From contig NZ_QWDE01000001.1 in NCBI RefSeq assembly GCF_003432065.1, positions 1-64,000 on the forward strand: a DNA stretch of 64,000 nt, given 5' to 3'. The notes below the pieces were generated by a model. That model saw only the letters and a program-made list of their open reading frames with translations, did no database searches and was not told where the DNA came from. Source of the stretch: Mucilaginibacter terrenus (lineage in GTDB: Bacteria > Bacteroidota > Bacteroidia > Sphingobacteriales > Sphingobacteriaceae). This document shows positions 33,797-43,451 of the stretch, piece by piece. Position 1 is the stretch's first letter, and the number at the start of each line of letters is the position of its first letter. The translations under genes and the position numbers were made by a program.

Positions 33797-35209
33797 TTAT
33801 GTCAAAAGCGCCGGTTTGGTTTTGTAGGTTTCCCACAGCAATTCGCCAAACAGCGTATTGGCCCAGGCAAACCACTTGCGGGTAAATTTGCTCGCATCGT
33901 CTTTATGGAACGACTCATGCATAAAGCCGGTGCCAGCATGCGTTTTACGCAGCAACTCTATACATTCTTTAATCTCTGCATCGCTGGTGCTGGTTAAGGC
34001 ACGTACGGTAATGCTTATCGGCCATATCATATCTTTCCCGGCGTGCGGGCCACCAATCCCTTCGCCGGCCTTGCCTTTAAAGAAGAAAGGATTATTTAGC
34101 GACAACAGCATTTTGCGTGTGTTTAGATATACCAGGTCGGTGTTCTTTACGGATCCGAGATACGGCATTGCCAGCAAGCTGGGTACGTTTGCATCATCCA
34201 TAAGGTTAAAGCTGCCAAAGCCGTTTACTTCGTATGCGTATATGCGGCCATATTCCGGGTGGTTTATAATGGCATGTTTTTGTAACGCGGCACTTACTTC
34301 TGCAGCAAGGTTCCATAATTGTGTAGCAAGGGCTGCATCTTTATGAATGGTTTTTACCATTTCAGATGCCTGCTTCAGGCTGCTAACCGCAAAAAAGTTT
34401 GACGGTACCAGGAAAGAGTATACGGTAGCATCATCGCTCGGGCGGAATGATGAGCAAATAAGGCCAACCGGTTTAACAGGATAACCAAACCCATTCATCG
34501 GAACACCATCAGTAGCCCATGAGGTTTTCCGCTGGAAAGAGTAAGGGCCATCGTTGGTTTTGCGTTGCTGTTCTTTAAAAGTTTTTAATGTGCTTTGGAT
34601 AGCGCTCTTCCATTTAGCGTCAAAAGGAGCGTTATCTCCGGTAAGCTTCCAGTAGCGATAAGCCAGGCGAATAGGGTAGCACAGTGAATCGATCTCCCAT
34701 TTGCGCTCATGGAGTCCTGGTTTCATGTCCGTAACATCGTCCTTCCACTCACCTGTTTTGTTAGGGTCGTCGTAAAAAGCGTTCGCGTATGGGTCGCGCA
34801 GGATGCAGGTTGTTTGACGGTTGATTACACCGGCTACCAACTGTTTTAATTCCGGATCTTTATTTATAAAAGTTATGTATGGCCAAACCTGCGCGGTGCT
34901 ATCACGCAACCACATCGCATCAATATCGCCGGTGATAACATAAGTATCCGGGCGGCCATTGTTCATTTTGTAGGTAACGGTGGTATCCAGGGTATTTGGA
35001 AAGCAGTTGTTAAACAACCACGCCAGTTCAGGATTTTTCACCTTGGCGGAGAATTCGGAAATTGCCAGTTCTACCGACTTGCTGGTGAAGTTGCGTTTAG
35101 ACGCAGCTTCTCTTACAACAGGGAACGGAGCTGCTGCAAACGAAAACTTACTTGTTAAAACACCTGCGCCTATAATGGCGGTGTTACTTAAAAACTGCCT
35201 TCTTTTCAT
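33797..35209 (-). CDS. Glycoside hydrolase family 125 (exo-alpha-1,6-mannosidase)
   Basis: The 470-residue protein has a twin-arginine-like signal (MKRRQFLSNT, ending FAAA) and an (alpha/alpha)6 barrel of family GH125: TYVITGDIDAMWLRDSTAQVWPY (about 108-130), LCYPIRLAYRYWKLTG, SFRPSDDATVYSFLVPSN and GGPHAGKDMIWPIS. GH125 enzymes remove alpha-1,6-linked mannose from N-glycans or yeast mannan in the periplasm. Export already folded by Tat would be unusual but matches the RR motif. No other mannan gene is adjacent; GH130 lies 11 kb away. Confidence 0.88.
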   Translation of the reverse strand: MKRRQFLSNTAIIGAGVLTSKFSFAAAPFPVVREAASKRNFTSKSVELAISEFSAKVKNPELAWLFNNCFPNTLDTTVTYKMNNGRPDTYVITGDIDAMWLRDSTAQVWPYITFINKDPELKQLVAGVINRQTTCILRDPYANAFYDDPNKTGEWKDDVTDMKPGLHERKWEIDSLCYPIRLAYRYWKLTGDNAPFDAKWKSAIQSTLKTFKEQQRKTNDGPYSFQRKTSWATDGVPMNGFGYPVKPVGLICSSFRPSDDATVYSFLVPSNFFAVSSLKQASEMVKTIHKDAALATQLWNLAAEVSAALQKHAIINHPEYGRIYAYEVNGFGSFNLMDDANVPSLLAMPYLGSVKNTDLVYLNTRKMLLSLNNPFFFKGKAGEGIGGPHAGKDMIWPISITVRALTSTSDAEIKECIELLRKTHAGTGFMHESFHKDDASKFTRKWFAWANTLFGELLWETYKTKPALLT

Positions 35210-35291
35210 GAATGTACTATAGATAGATTTATTGGGGCAAATTAATCATAAACATTTGAAGTGCAAATGTGCAGCAACAAATGCGCCTGGA

Positions 35292-35780
35292 CTAACGGCA
35301 AAGTTGGTTTAGTAAAGCCCCATGATTAGGATAAGTTGCCAGCATGGTTGCTTTATCAGCCATTTCAAATTCGCTAAATTCAAACCCGGGCGCTACGGCG
35401 CAGCTTACTAATGTATAAGCTGTTTTTGATGGTATTTCTGCGGCAAACCAAAGCCCGGCGGGCACAACAAGCGAGAGGTTGCCTGACGGAAGATCGGATA
35501 GTTCCATTGGTAGGTGCCGGCCATCTTCTGTTAGCACATGAACTACCAGGGGAACACCTTTGTGGAAATACCAGACCTCATCGGACTGGATACGGTGAAA
35601 GCCTGAAAAGTCTGCACCTTCTAAAAGATAGTAAATAGAAGTACACGCCTGTCTTACTTCTGTTGAGCCAGCACGGGTAACTTGTTGATGGGAACGAAAT
35701 ACTTCTTTATAAAAGCCTCCTTCGGGATGAGGTTGCATGTTTAGGTGTTCTATCCAATATAAAGCTTCAGTTTCGGGCAT
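35292..35780 (-). CDS. Cupin-domain protein, DUF985 type
   Basis: A 162-residue protein of the DUF985 cupin family. Landmarks are LNMQPHPEGGFYKEVFRS at the start, SIYYLLEGADFSGFHRIQSDEVWYFHKG (about 48-75), LVVPAGLWFAAE and GFEFSEFEMADK. The metal-binding His residues of the cupin motif are partly kept. Related proteins are proposed sugar epimerases or binding proteins without proven activity. It is cytoplasmic and probably a single-gene unit. Confidence 0.85.
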   Translation of the reverse strand: MPETEALYWIEHLNMQPHPEGGFYKEVFRSHQQVTRAGSTEVRQACTSIYYLLEGADFSGFHRIQSDEVWYFHKGVPLVVHVLTEDGRHLPMELSDLPSGNLSLVVPAGLWFAAEIPSKTAYTLVSCAVAPGFEFSEFEMADKATMLATYPNHGALLNQLCR

Positions 35781-35797
35781 AAGAAATGATAAAGCAT

Positions 35798-35833
35798 AAA
35801 AATAGCGATGAGTTTAACACCCACCGCTATTTT
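35798..35833 (-). terminator. Terminator of fasciclin gene
   Basis: On the minus strand, arms AAAATAGCG and CGCTATTTT enclose an 17-base loop and continue into a T-run. It sits 22 bases after the fasciclin stop and just before the cupin gene. Confidence 0.65.
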
Positions 35834-35854
35834 CAGAAATTAAAAGAAAAGGTT

Positions 35855-36439
35855 TTATTTAGCTTTCGGCATCAATATACCGTTGAGGCCGTTTACCACG
35901 CCGTTGGCGCCTATAAGGTCAAATAGGGTTACCTGGGCCGAACTACCAGCTGCGTTGGTAAGCTGCAGTTTGCTGCCGGCAAGTGAGAGGGTGAGCGGCT
36001 GCCCGTCTAACGTAGTGAGCGTGAATTTGCCCTTCCCGGCAGTTAATGCTTTAATAATATCTGCTTTACTGTATTTGCCTGTAACCACGTGGCCCTTTAG
36101 CAGGGTGGCAAGTTTTGCAGGGTCTTTACCTAAACTATCCAGCTTACCTGCGGGCAAATTGCTAAAGGCGATATTATTAGGTGCAAATATCGTGTACGGA
36201 CCGCCTACTTTAAGTACGGAGTCTAGTTTTGCGGCTTTTACCAGCGACAGCGCTGTACTGTAATCAGCATTACTTGCAAGCGCACCAACTACGTCACTCG
36301 CACCTTCTGTAGTGGTGGTGGTTGTAGTAGTAGTGGTAGTGGTTTTCTTGGTGGTGTCTTGTGTGGTTTGTGCAAATACCTGGCTTGCCGTTAAACTTAA
36401 AACGAATAAGGCTGACGCCATTACAATGGATCTTTTCAT
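35855..36439 (-). CDS. Fasciclin (FAS1) domain secreted protein
   Basis: The 194-residue protein has a signal peptide (ends VFA), a run of twelve threonines as linker (residues about 33-44), and a single FAS1 domain (about 50-190) with YTIFAPNNIAFSNLP and GKYSKADIIKAL. The highly conserved H2 motif appears as NGVVNGLNGILM, close to the usual end. FAS1 proteins mediate adhesion or matrix attachment at the cell surface. The poly-Thr tract is encoded by an imperfect ACC/ACT repeat and could vary in length. Confidence 0.9.
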   Translation of the reverse strand: MKRSIVMASALFVLSLTASQVFAQTTQDTTKKTTTTTTTTTTTTEGASDVVGALASNADYSTALSLVKAAKLDSVLKVGGPYTIFAPNNIAFSNLPAGKLDSLGKDPAKLATLLKGHVVTGKYSKADIIKALTAGKGKFTLTTLDGQPLTLSLAGSKLQLTNAAGSSAQVTLFDLIGANGVVNGLNGILMPKAK

Positions 36440-36733
36440 ACTAATGCTTATTTACTGTTTTATTTAAAAGGGTTAACAAATAAGTATAGTTTTCTGCATA
36501 GTTGGTTTGATTGCTCTCCGGGTAAATAACTTAACCAGTAAAGAAATGTTTAGTATTATTTCTTTTTAAACGCAAGAAAGTGCGTTCTCATTGCGTTAAA
36601 TCGGCCTTGTGGTTTAAGCAAAGGCACAACCTAAGCCTCTAAGCTGTTGAACGAGAATGGTTTTAAATAGCGATTGGTGCAAACAAAAAAATTGTATTAT
36701 CGTACTGTTAATTATTTGTAAACTGGAGAGATT

Positions 36734-37528
36734 TTGAAAAGGATACTATTTGTACTATTAAGTTTTATTTCGATAACGGTAAACGCGCAGGTTACCGACA
36801 CCCTCAAGAGAGATACAGCTAAACTCGATTCATCTAAGTTAACGGCACTGCCGGATACGGTGCGCCACCTGGAGAGCACCTGGCAATCGTACATTCCGCC
36901 GGCTGTGTTCGTAACCTACGGGGCGCTGTCTTTTTACGTGAAGCCAATACGTAACCTCGACTTTAGTATCGATCGTGATGCGGAGCTGGATCACCCGGGG
37001 AAATTGTACCCGGTAGAAAATTTCCTTCAGTATGCTCCTATAGTACTTACCTACGGGTTGAACTTTGCAGGTGTACAGGGTAAAAACACCTTTATAGACA
37101 GGTCTATATTATTAGGCATGTCCGAAGGGATATTTGCTTTGACAACCTTCGGCTTAAAAAGTTCTTCGGACCGTTTGAGACCTAACGGATCAGACAGGCT
37201 TTCATTCCCGTCCGGGCACGCGGGCAGCGCCTTTGTGGCAGCCGAGTTTATGGCCCAGGAATTTGCGGAGAAATCGCCATGGTATGGGATCACCGCTTAT
37301 ACGTTTGCCTCCGCTACGGCTATCCTGCGCGTATACAACCATAAACACTGGTTCAGCGACATTGTAGCCGGTGCCGGTTTTGGTATACTGTCCACAAAGG
37401 CAGCTTACTTCCTGTATCCGTTGTTCAGGAACAAGCTCTTTCATGACGATAAATCAAAAAGCACTACCCTTATCATGCCACAAGTTGGTAACGGCATGGT
37501 GGGCTTATCGTTCAGCGCTCGGTTATAG
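36734..37528 (+). CDS. PAP2-family phosphatase
   Basis: The 264-residue protein has a signal peptide (ends VNA) and the three PAP2 phosphatase motifs: SSDRLRP (about 139-145), SFPSGHAGS (about 155-163) and RVYNHKHWFSDIVAGAG (about 200-216) with the catalytic His. The hydrophobic helices are short, so the active domain sits in the periplasm. Such enzymes dephosphorylate undecaprenyl pyrophosphate or lipid A. The start is TTG at 36734 with a good GGAGAG ribosome site 7 bases upstream; no ATG fits the signal peptide. It converges with the GH78 gene 10 bases away. Confidence 0.88.
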   Translation: MKRILFVLLSFISITVNAQVTDTLKRDTAKLDSSKLTALPDTVRHLESTWQSYIPPAVFVTYGALSFYVKPIRNLDFSIDRDAELDHPGKLYPVENFLQYAPIVLTYGLNFAGVQGKNTFIDRSILLGMSEGIFALTTFGLKSSSDRLRPNGSDRLSFPSGHAGSAFVAAEFMAQEFAEKSPWYGITAYTFASATAILRVYNHKHWFSDIVAGAGFGILSTKAAYFLYPLFRNKLFHDDKSKSTTLIMPQVGNGMVGLSFSARL

Positions 37529-37538
37529 CAGGAGCTTG

Positions 37539-40271
37539 TTAATTCGTTGCTAACTTACGGTCAGCTATGGGTGCTTCAAAATGGTACGCTCCTGATCCTA
37601 GTTCTACCATAATATAGTTTTCCTTCCCGTAGGTTGGCTGAAACTGCTTGGCATTTTGCAGCGGCTTGCCGTCGGCTATGATACCCGTTGCATCTTTAGC
37701 AGGTATATACACCGAGGCTGTGGTATTAACCGGTATTTCCACATCAAGGCTCAGCATACCCGAGTCAATCTTCCACCCGGAACTTACTTTGCCATAATAG
37801 GTTTGTAAACTGGCGCTCGCGCTGGTAAAGCCGCCGCCCGGATGAGGCATGATCTTGATATGCCGGTAACCAGGGCCATCGTTATACGTGTCCAGTCCAA
37901 CCATCACTCTGTACATCCAGTCCCCAATTGCACCGTAGGAGTAATGGTTAAAAGAGTTCATGCTCGGGGTTTCAAAACTTTTATCAGGTTTAATGCCGTC
38001 CCACCTTTCCCAGATGGTTGTGGCGCCCATCTTAACAGGGTAAAGCCATGAAGGGTAAGTATCCTGTAGCAGCAGGCGGTAAGCTACATTTGTGTAGCCA
38101 AACCGGCTTAATACGTGGCATAAGTATGGCGTTCCTAAAAAGCCAGTGGTTAAGTGGTTGTCGTAAGCCTTTACATTGTCCACCAGTCTTTTAGCCGCCT
38201 GCGGGCGCATTTCTTCGGGCAGCATATCAAAATTCAGTGCCAGCACATACGCTGTTTGCGTACCCGACACCATACGGCCATTGGCGGTAATGTACTCTTT
38301 TACAAAAGCGTCTTTAACGCGCTTTAATAGCTTGCCATAGCTTTCGTAGTCGTCTTGTTTGCCTAATACCTGTGCGGCGTTAATAAGCAGTTGCGTGGAA
38401 TACGCGTAAAAACATTGTGCTATCAGGTATTTATCTGTTACTGCCGAAGAGCCATCGGTATCGTCATTCAGGCTGTAGAACAGCCAGTCGCCAAAGTGCG
38501 AGCCGGTGTTCCATAGGTCATCTTTAGCCTGGTTCTTCATGTAATCAACCCAGGCCTTCATACTGGCGTATTGATCTTTAACGATACGTTTATCGCCGTA
38601 GGCTATATACATATTCCAGGGAACCACGGTAGCAGCTTCTCCCCATCCCGCGCTGCCGGAAGCGCCGGCACCCAGTACGTTTGGAATTACATAAGGCACA
38701 GAGCCCTTGCTGTCCTGCTCGGCGGCAACATCCTTCAGCCATTTTGAAAAGAAGTTGTCCACGTTCATGTTGAACGATGCTGTGCGTGAAAACACCTGGG
38801 CATCACCTGTCCAGCCAAGGCGCTCGTCCCGTTGCGGGCAGTCAGTAGGCACATCCAGGAAATTGCCTTTTTGCCCCCACTGGATGTTATGCTGTAATTG
38901 GTTTATGAGCGCGTTTGATGATGTGAACGTTCCTGTTGCAGGCATATCAGAGTACAGAGCGATTGCCTCAAAATCGTCAGGGTTAAGTTCGGCGTTGTAA
39001 CCTTCCACCTTTATGTACTGAAAGCCATGAAAAGTAAAATGCGGCTCGAATACCTCTACACCCTGCCCACTTAGTATATAAGTGTCCTGTGCCTTAGCCG
39101 AGCGCAGGTTTTCGGTGTAGAAATCGCCATCTTTGTCCAGCACTTCGGCATGGGAAATGGTTACTGTTTGCCCTTTTTTACCATGTAATTTGATCTTTAC
39201 CCAGCCAACTAAGTTCTGCCCGAAATCAACCAGGTGCTCGTTCTTTTTGGTTTTAATTACCCGTACAGGTTTAAATATCTCGTGTTTTCTTACCGGCTCG
39301 TTGTAAGTGGCTAAAAGGTTGCTCACACCAAAGTCCATCACCTGCACGCCGCTCCAGGCCGCATCAAGATAGCCGCCGGTGGTCCAGCCTTTCTTTACTT
39401 TTCGCGCATCTATGGTCTCACCGTTGTAAATTTCTGCATAAGTAATCTCACCTGTAGATGATTTCCAGCTTTCGTCGCTTACCACCGTTTCTGTCGTGCC
39501 ATCAGTGTATGTGATATGAAGCTGCATCAGCAAAGCGATGTCTTTCCCGTAGATGTTCAGGTGATTAGTAAAGCCAATTATTCCCCTGTACCATCCGCTG
39601 CCCAAAGTAACGCCAATTACATTGTTCCCTTCGTTCAGCAAATTAGTTACCTCATAAGCCTGGTACTGCAATCTTTTGTTGTAGGTAGTCCAGCCGGGGG
39701 TTAGGTAAGCATCCCCAACCCGTTTGCCATTAATTTGCGCTTCATACAACCCGTGTGCAGTTATAAAGGCAATTGCCGAGCTTACCTTTTTGTTGGAGTT
39801 AAAGGTCTTTCTAAATATGGGCGAAGCCCTTAATGTATCTTCTTTGAAACCCGGACCAATCCATTTCGCTTTCCATTCATTATTATTAAACAGCGCGGTT
39901 ATCCAATATGCAGGAGTGCTCCAGGCTGATGCTTTCTTTTCATTGTCCCAAACCCGCACCTGCCAGTAATACTTGGTGTGAGACATTAGCGGCTTGCCCT
40001 TGTAGGCAACATGCACAGATGAATCGGAGGTGATCTTGCCGGAGTTCCAAACGGCTTTGCTGAAATTTGGATGCGTGCTTACCCGTACCTGGAAGGCAGT
40101 TTGCGTAACGTTCCTTTTATCTGACGCCAACTCCCAGGTGAAGCGGGGAGCAGTATTATCAAGTCCAATTGGATTAGCGCGGTTTTCGCACAAAAGGGAC
40201 GTTATTTTCACCTGCGCATGCGCGAAGGCTGTAGTAATAACAACAAGAACAAGAGTAAACGTTTTTCTCAT
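37539..40271 (-). CDS. Alpha-L-rhamnosidase, GH78
   Basis: The 910-residue protein starts at the Met at 40271, which opens a signal peptide (MRKTFTLVLVVITT, ends AHA); the frame is open 30 codons further up without a better start. GH78 order is clear: N-terminal fibronectin-like and galactose-binding-like domains (about 20-330), catalytic (alpha/alpha)6 barrel (about 400-790) with DVPTDCPQRDERLGWTGDAQVF, and a C-terminal beta domain with AYNDGPGYRHIKIMP-like features. It releases terminal alpha-L-rhamnose from plant or bacterial glycans in the periplasm. It is divergent from the GH31 gene with a shared 146-base promoter region. Confidence 0.93.
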   Translation of the reverse strand: MRKTFTLVLVVITTAFAHAQVKITSLLCENRANPIGLDNTAPRFTWELASDKRNVTQTAFQVRVSTHPNFSKAVWNSGKITSDSSVHVAYKGKPLMSHTKYYWQVRVWDNEKKASAWSTPAYWITALFNNNEWKAKWIGPGFKEDTLRASPIFRKTFNSNKKVSSAIAFITAHGLYEAQINGKRVGDAYLTPGWTTYNKRLQYQAYEVTNLLNEGNNVIGVTLGSGWYRGIIGFTNHLNIYGKDIALLMQLHITYTDGTTETVVSDESWKSSTGEITYAEIYNGETIDARKVKKGWTTGGYLDAAWSGVQVMDFGVSNLLATYNEPVRKHEIFKPVRVIKTKKNEHLVDFGQNLVGWVKIKLHGKKGQTVTISHAEVLDKDGDFYTENLRSAKAQDTYILSGQGVEVFEPHFTFHGFQYIKVEGYNAELNPDDFEAIALYSDMPATGTFTSSNALINQLQHNIQWGQKGNFLDVPTDCPQRDERLGWTGDAQVFSRTASFNMNVDNFFSKWLKDVAAEQDSKGSVPYVIPNVLGAGASGSAGWGEAATVVPWNMYIAYGDKRIVKDQYASMKAWVDYMKNQAKDDLWNTGSHFGDWLFYSLNDDTDGSSAVTDKYLIAQCFYAYSTQLLINAAQVLGKQDDYESYGKLLKRVKDAFVKEYITANGRMVSGTQTAYVLALNFDMLPEEMRPQAAKRLVDNVKAYDNHLTTGFLGTPYLCHVLSRFGYTNVAYRLLLQDTYPSWLYPVKMGATTIWERWDGIKPDKSFETPSMNSFNHYSYGAIGDWMYRVMVGLDTYNDGPGYRHIKIMPHPGGGFTSASASLQTYYGKVSSGWKIDSGMLSLDVEIPVNTTASVYIPAKDATGIIADGKPLQNAKQFQPTYGKENYIMVELGSGAYHFEAPIADRKLATN

Positions 40272-40349
40272 GACAATAACGAGGGGCAAGAAAATGCCGG
40301 TAAAAGTTACGGCTAAATACACATAGTTAACATTATTTTTATAAAAATG

Positions 40350-40357
40350 TACATTTG
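40350..40357 (+). promoter_or_regulatory. -7 promoter element upstream of GH31 gene
   Basis: TACATTTG matches TAnnTTTG exactly. It would start transcription about 50 bases before the GH31 ATG at 40418. No TTG lies at the -33 spacing, which is common for regulated promoters. Confidence 0.35.
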
Positions 40358-40417
40358 ACACATTAGTCCCACAACCGTGGTTTTTAACTTTAGGCGAAAT
40401 TATAAACAGACTAAATT

Positions 40418-42811
40418 ATGCGTTTACATGCCCGGGGGATAAAGGCTGCCTTTATCCTTCTCCTTTGCATTTTTACGGCCGCTATGAGCAAGGCCAAAGT
40501 GCTCTCTTACACAAAAACTTCAAAAGGGATAACCTTTAAACTTGACAAGGGGTTAATGCAGCTTAACATCTGCAAAGCCGACATTGTGCAGGTGAAGTAT
40601 ACTATCCTGAACGCCTTTGAAAACAAGGAATCGCTGGTAGTGAATAACAAGTGGGATCAGCCCGGAGCATTTACTGTAACTGATGTGGGTAACCAGGTTG
40701 TTATCAGTACAAGCAGGCTCAAGATTAAGGTTGATAAAACTACAAATGCCATAACCTATTGCAATGCTGCAGGGAATGTAATAACCGCTGAAGCCGGTAC
40801 CAACAAGAGCATGGCCGCTGCAACTATTGCGGGCATTAACACCTACAACTGTACCAGCCAGTTTACCTCACCGGCAGATGAGGCATTATTTGGAATGGGG
40901 TGCCACCCGCTGGACTCTCTGTCTATCAACTATAAGGGGCGCAACCAGGATATGGCGATAAAGTATCTTACCGGTGCTATCCCGGTTATGCTGTCTACTA
41001 AGGGATACGGGCTGATGTGGGATAATTATTCGGCATCAAATTTCTACGGATCAGAAGCCAATAACACGCAGTACAAGTATGTATCTGAGAGCGGTAAAGA
41101 GGTAAAATATTACTTTTTTTACGGCCCTTCTTTCGACACGATTATCGATCTTTATCGTACGGCAACCGGTCGCGCGCCAATGTTTGGCAAATGGGCGTAT
41201 GGTTTATTTCAATCGCAAGACAGGTACCTGAGCGAGGCGGAGATACTAACTGTTAAAGATAACTACCGTAAAAACCACATCCCGGTAGATGTATTGGTGC
41301 AGGACTGGTACTATTGGGACCCATTGCCAATTGGCTCGCACATAATGAAACCGGAGCGTTACCCACACCCGAAGCAACTGGTGGACTCTTTACATAAAGC
41401 AAATTTGCACGCCATGATCTCTATCTGGCCGGTGTTTGGTAAGGGTACACCTAATTACGATGCGTTGGAAAAGATAGGCGGCCTTACCAGCATTACCTGG
41501 GACAACGTAGTGACACATACCTTTGATACCTACTACGATGCACATAACCCCAAGGCCCGGGAGCTGTATTGGCAGCAGGCACGCGATAGCCTTGTTAAGC
41601 GCTACGGCTGGGATGCATGGTGGATTGACCAGTGCGAACCAGATAACGGCGCTTTGCTTGATGAAAGACGGAAAGCAAACTTTTACACGGGCAAAGGTAT
41701 TGACTACTTTAACACTTACTCCTTACAGCATACAAAAGGTGTTTACGAGGGGTGGCGCAGGGATATCCCCGGTAAAAGGGCGTTCTTCCTGGTTAGGCAA
41801 TCGTTCGCCGGAGAACAGCGCAATGCCTCTACGCTATGGTCGTCAGATATTGAGTGTACCTTTGCTAATTTCAAGAACCAGGTGCCGCAGGGTATTAACG
41901 CATGTGCATCGGGCATACCGTATTGGACATCGGACATAGGCGGCTACCATTGGCATTGGACAGCGCCGGATTGGTCGAAACCGGAGTTCCGTGAGCTGTT
42001 TACCCGTTGGTTCCAGTTTGGAGCTTTTTCACCTATCTTCCGCATCCATGGCAAAGGCGAGCGTGCTATCTTCTCTAAGAACTGGGACGAAGACACACGT
42101 GCTATACTTTTAAAATACGATAAACTGCGCTACCGCTTGCTTCCTTACATCTATTCACTTGCCGGTAGGGTGAACACCGAAAACTACACCATGATGCGTT
42201 CACTGGCATTTGATTTTCAAAAGGATGCAAACGTGTACAGCATACCAGATCAGTATATGTTTGGCCCGGCTTTCCTGGTGAACCCGGTAACATCTCAGCT
42301 ATATACAGGTACAGGCGCTGCAGGCAAAGCAAAAACGCGGGAAGTGTACCTGCCTGCGGGAACCAGGTGGTACAACTTCTGGACAGGAGAGGTGCTTAAC
42401 GGCGGTAAAAAACTTACAGTTGATGTACCCATGGCAACCATGCCATTGTATGTAAGGGCAGGATCAATAATCCCGATGGGCCCGGTTATGGAATACGCGA
42501 CGGAAAAGCCTGCAGATAAAATTGAACTGCGTATTTACCCGGGTGCAAACGGCCAGTTTAAGATGTACGAGGACGAGAACGAAAATTACAATTATGAAAA
42601 AGGCGCGAGGGCGACCTTTACATTAAACTGGAATGATAAGCTTCGGCAGTTGAGCATTTCGGCTACCAATGGCAGCTATGCGGGCATGCTGAAAAAGCAT
42701 ACTTTTAACATTGTGATGGTAAAGGGTGCGCATGGTGCAGATGCCGGGGAAACCCGTACCTACGAAAAAAGCGTAGTGTATAATGGCAAACCTTTAACGG
42801 TGAAATTATAA
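40418..42811 (+). CDS. Glycoside hydrolase family 31 (alpha-xylosidase/glucosidase type)
   Basis: The 797-residue protein has a signal peptide (ends SKAK) and the GH31 plan: N-terminal beta-sandwich (about 30-250), barrel beginning GRAPMFGKWAYGLFQSQDRY, nucleophile Asp404 in WWIDQCEPDN, probable acid/base Asp in LWSSDIECTF, and a C-terminal DUF5110-like domain (about 700-797). The nucleophile motif IDQCEP is the form common in xylosidase/glucosidase members. It attacks alpha-linked xylose or glucose. Paired divergently with GH78. Confidence 0.9.
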   Translation: MRLHARGIKAAFILLLCIFTAAMSKAKVLSYTKTSKGITFKLDKGLMQLNICKADIVQVKYTILNAFENKESLVVNNKWDQPGAFTVTDVGNQVVISTSRLKIKVDKTTNAITYCNAAGNVITAEAGTNKSMAAATIAGINTYNCTSQFTSPADEALFGMGCHPLDSLSINYKGRNQDMAIKYLTGAIPVMLSTKGYGLMWDNYSASNFYGSEANNTQYKYVSESGKEVKYYFFYGPSFDTIIDLYRTATGRAPMFGKWAYGLFQSQDRYLSEAEILTVKDNYRKNHIPVDVLVQDWYYWDPLPIGSHIMKPERYPHPKQLVDSLHKANLHAMISIWPVFGKGTPNYDALEKIGGLTSITWDNVVTHTFDTYYDAHNPKARELYWQQARDSLVKRYGWDAWWIDQCEPDNGALLDERRKANFYTGKGIDYFNTYSLQHTKGVYEGWRRDIPGKRAFFLVRQSFAGEQRNASTLWSSDIECTFANFKNQVPQGINACASGIPYWTSDIGGYHWHWTAPDWSKPEFRELFTRWFQFGAFSPIFRIHGKGERAIFSKNWDEDTRAILLKYDKLRYRLLPYIYSLAGRVNTENYTMMRSLAFDFQKDANVYSIPDQYMFGPAFLVNPVTSQLYTGTGAAGKAKTREVYLPAGTRWYNFWTGEVLNGGKKLTVDVPMATMPLYVRAGSIIPMGPVMEYATEKPADKIELRIYPGANGQFKMYEDENENYNYEKGARATFTLNWNDKLRQLSISATNGSYAGMLKKHTFNIVMVKGAHGADAGETRTYEKSVVYNGKPLTVKL

Positions 42812-42852
42812 TAGTACTACAAAAAATTGTTGCCCTACTTAAAACTAATAAG

Positions 42853-42877
42853 CGCCTGGACTTTGTTCGGGCGTTTT
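42853..42877 (+). terminator. Terminator after GH31
   Basis: An 8-bp stem with two G-T pairs (CGCCTGGA / TTCGGGCG), loop CTTTG and a T4 tail, 42 bases after the stop. Confidence 0.6.
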
Positions 42878-42967
42878 GCATTTAATTTATTATAAGTTTA
42901 TTGATGTGAGTTTTTGGCACAGTATTTATACCTATAGTTAATAAATATTCACCAAAACACATCTATT

Positions 42968-43387
42968 ATGAAAAAGATAATTGTAGCAGCAGTATTCGCA
43001 TTAGCATTTGCAACTGCAGCCGAAGCCCAAACAAGACGCGATACATCTGTTAAACCAAAACAACGTACGCGTACAACTACTCCAACCACGCCTACGTCTC
43101 CAACAAGCCCTACAATGCCAACTACTCCGGTGCCAACTACACCAACGTCGCCAACAATACCAAATAGCCCGACAAACCCTACCAACCCGAGCTATCCAAC
43201 AACACCTACTAATCCAACAACACCAACCAGGCCAATGACACCAACATCACCTACAAGTCCAACTAGTCCGACGTTGCCTACAAGTCCAACGTCGCCAACT
43301 AGCCCGACTACTCCTACAACACCAATGAGTCCGACTACTCCAAGCAGCCCTACAGCGCCATCAACTCCGCCAACAAGGCCGTTCTAA
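42968..43387 (+). CDS. Secreted Thr/Pro-repeat protein
   Basis: A 139-residue protein with a signal peptide (ends AEAQ) and a short basic segment (RRDTSVKPKQRTR). Everything after about residue 36 is built of TSP, TTP, NPT and MPT units, about 100 residues of disordered, mucin-like sequence ending in TRPF. No domain is present. It could be an exported stalk, matrix component or O-glycosylation substrate, as Thr in D-S/T-A/I/L/V/M/T-like contexts is glycosylated in Bacteroidota, but these sites are not evident here. A strong terminator follows, so it is a defined unit. Confidence 0.75.
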   Translation: MKKIIVAAVFALAFATAAEAQTRRDTSVKPKQRTRTTTPTTPTSPTSPTMPTTPVPTTPTSPTIPNSPTNPTNPSYPTTPTNPTTPTRPMTPTSPTSPTSPTLPTSPTSPTSPTTPTTPMSPTTPSSPTAPSTPPTRPF

Positions 43388-43407
43388 TTAGCCGACTAAT
43401 TAAATAT

Positions 43408-43437
43408 AAAAGGCCCGCTCCTAATGCGGGCCTTTTT
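43408..43437. terminator. Bidirectional terminator
   Basis: A perfect 11-bp stem (AAAAGGCCCGC / GCGGGCCTTTT), 7-base loop and T-run lie between the Thr/Pro protein and the convergent SRPBCC gene. Confidence 0.9.
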
Positions 43438-43451
43438 GGTTTCTATTTAAG

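Noticed and set aside
40272..40361. Upstream extension of the GH78 protein
   Set aside because: The Met at 40271 opens a good signal peptide, and the extension runs into the divergent promoter region.
43050..43387. Repeats that could be taken for a CRISPR array or satellite
   Set aside because: The repeats are in frame codons for Thr, Ser and Pro behind a signal peptide, with no spacer-repeat alternation.
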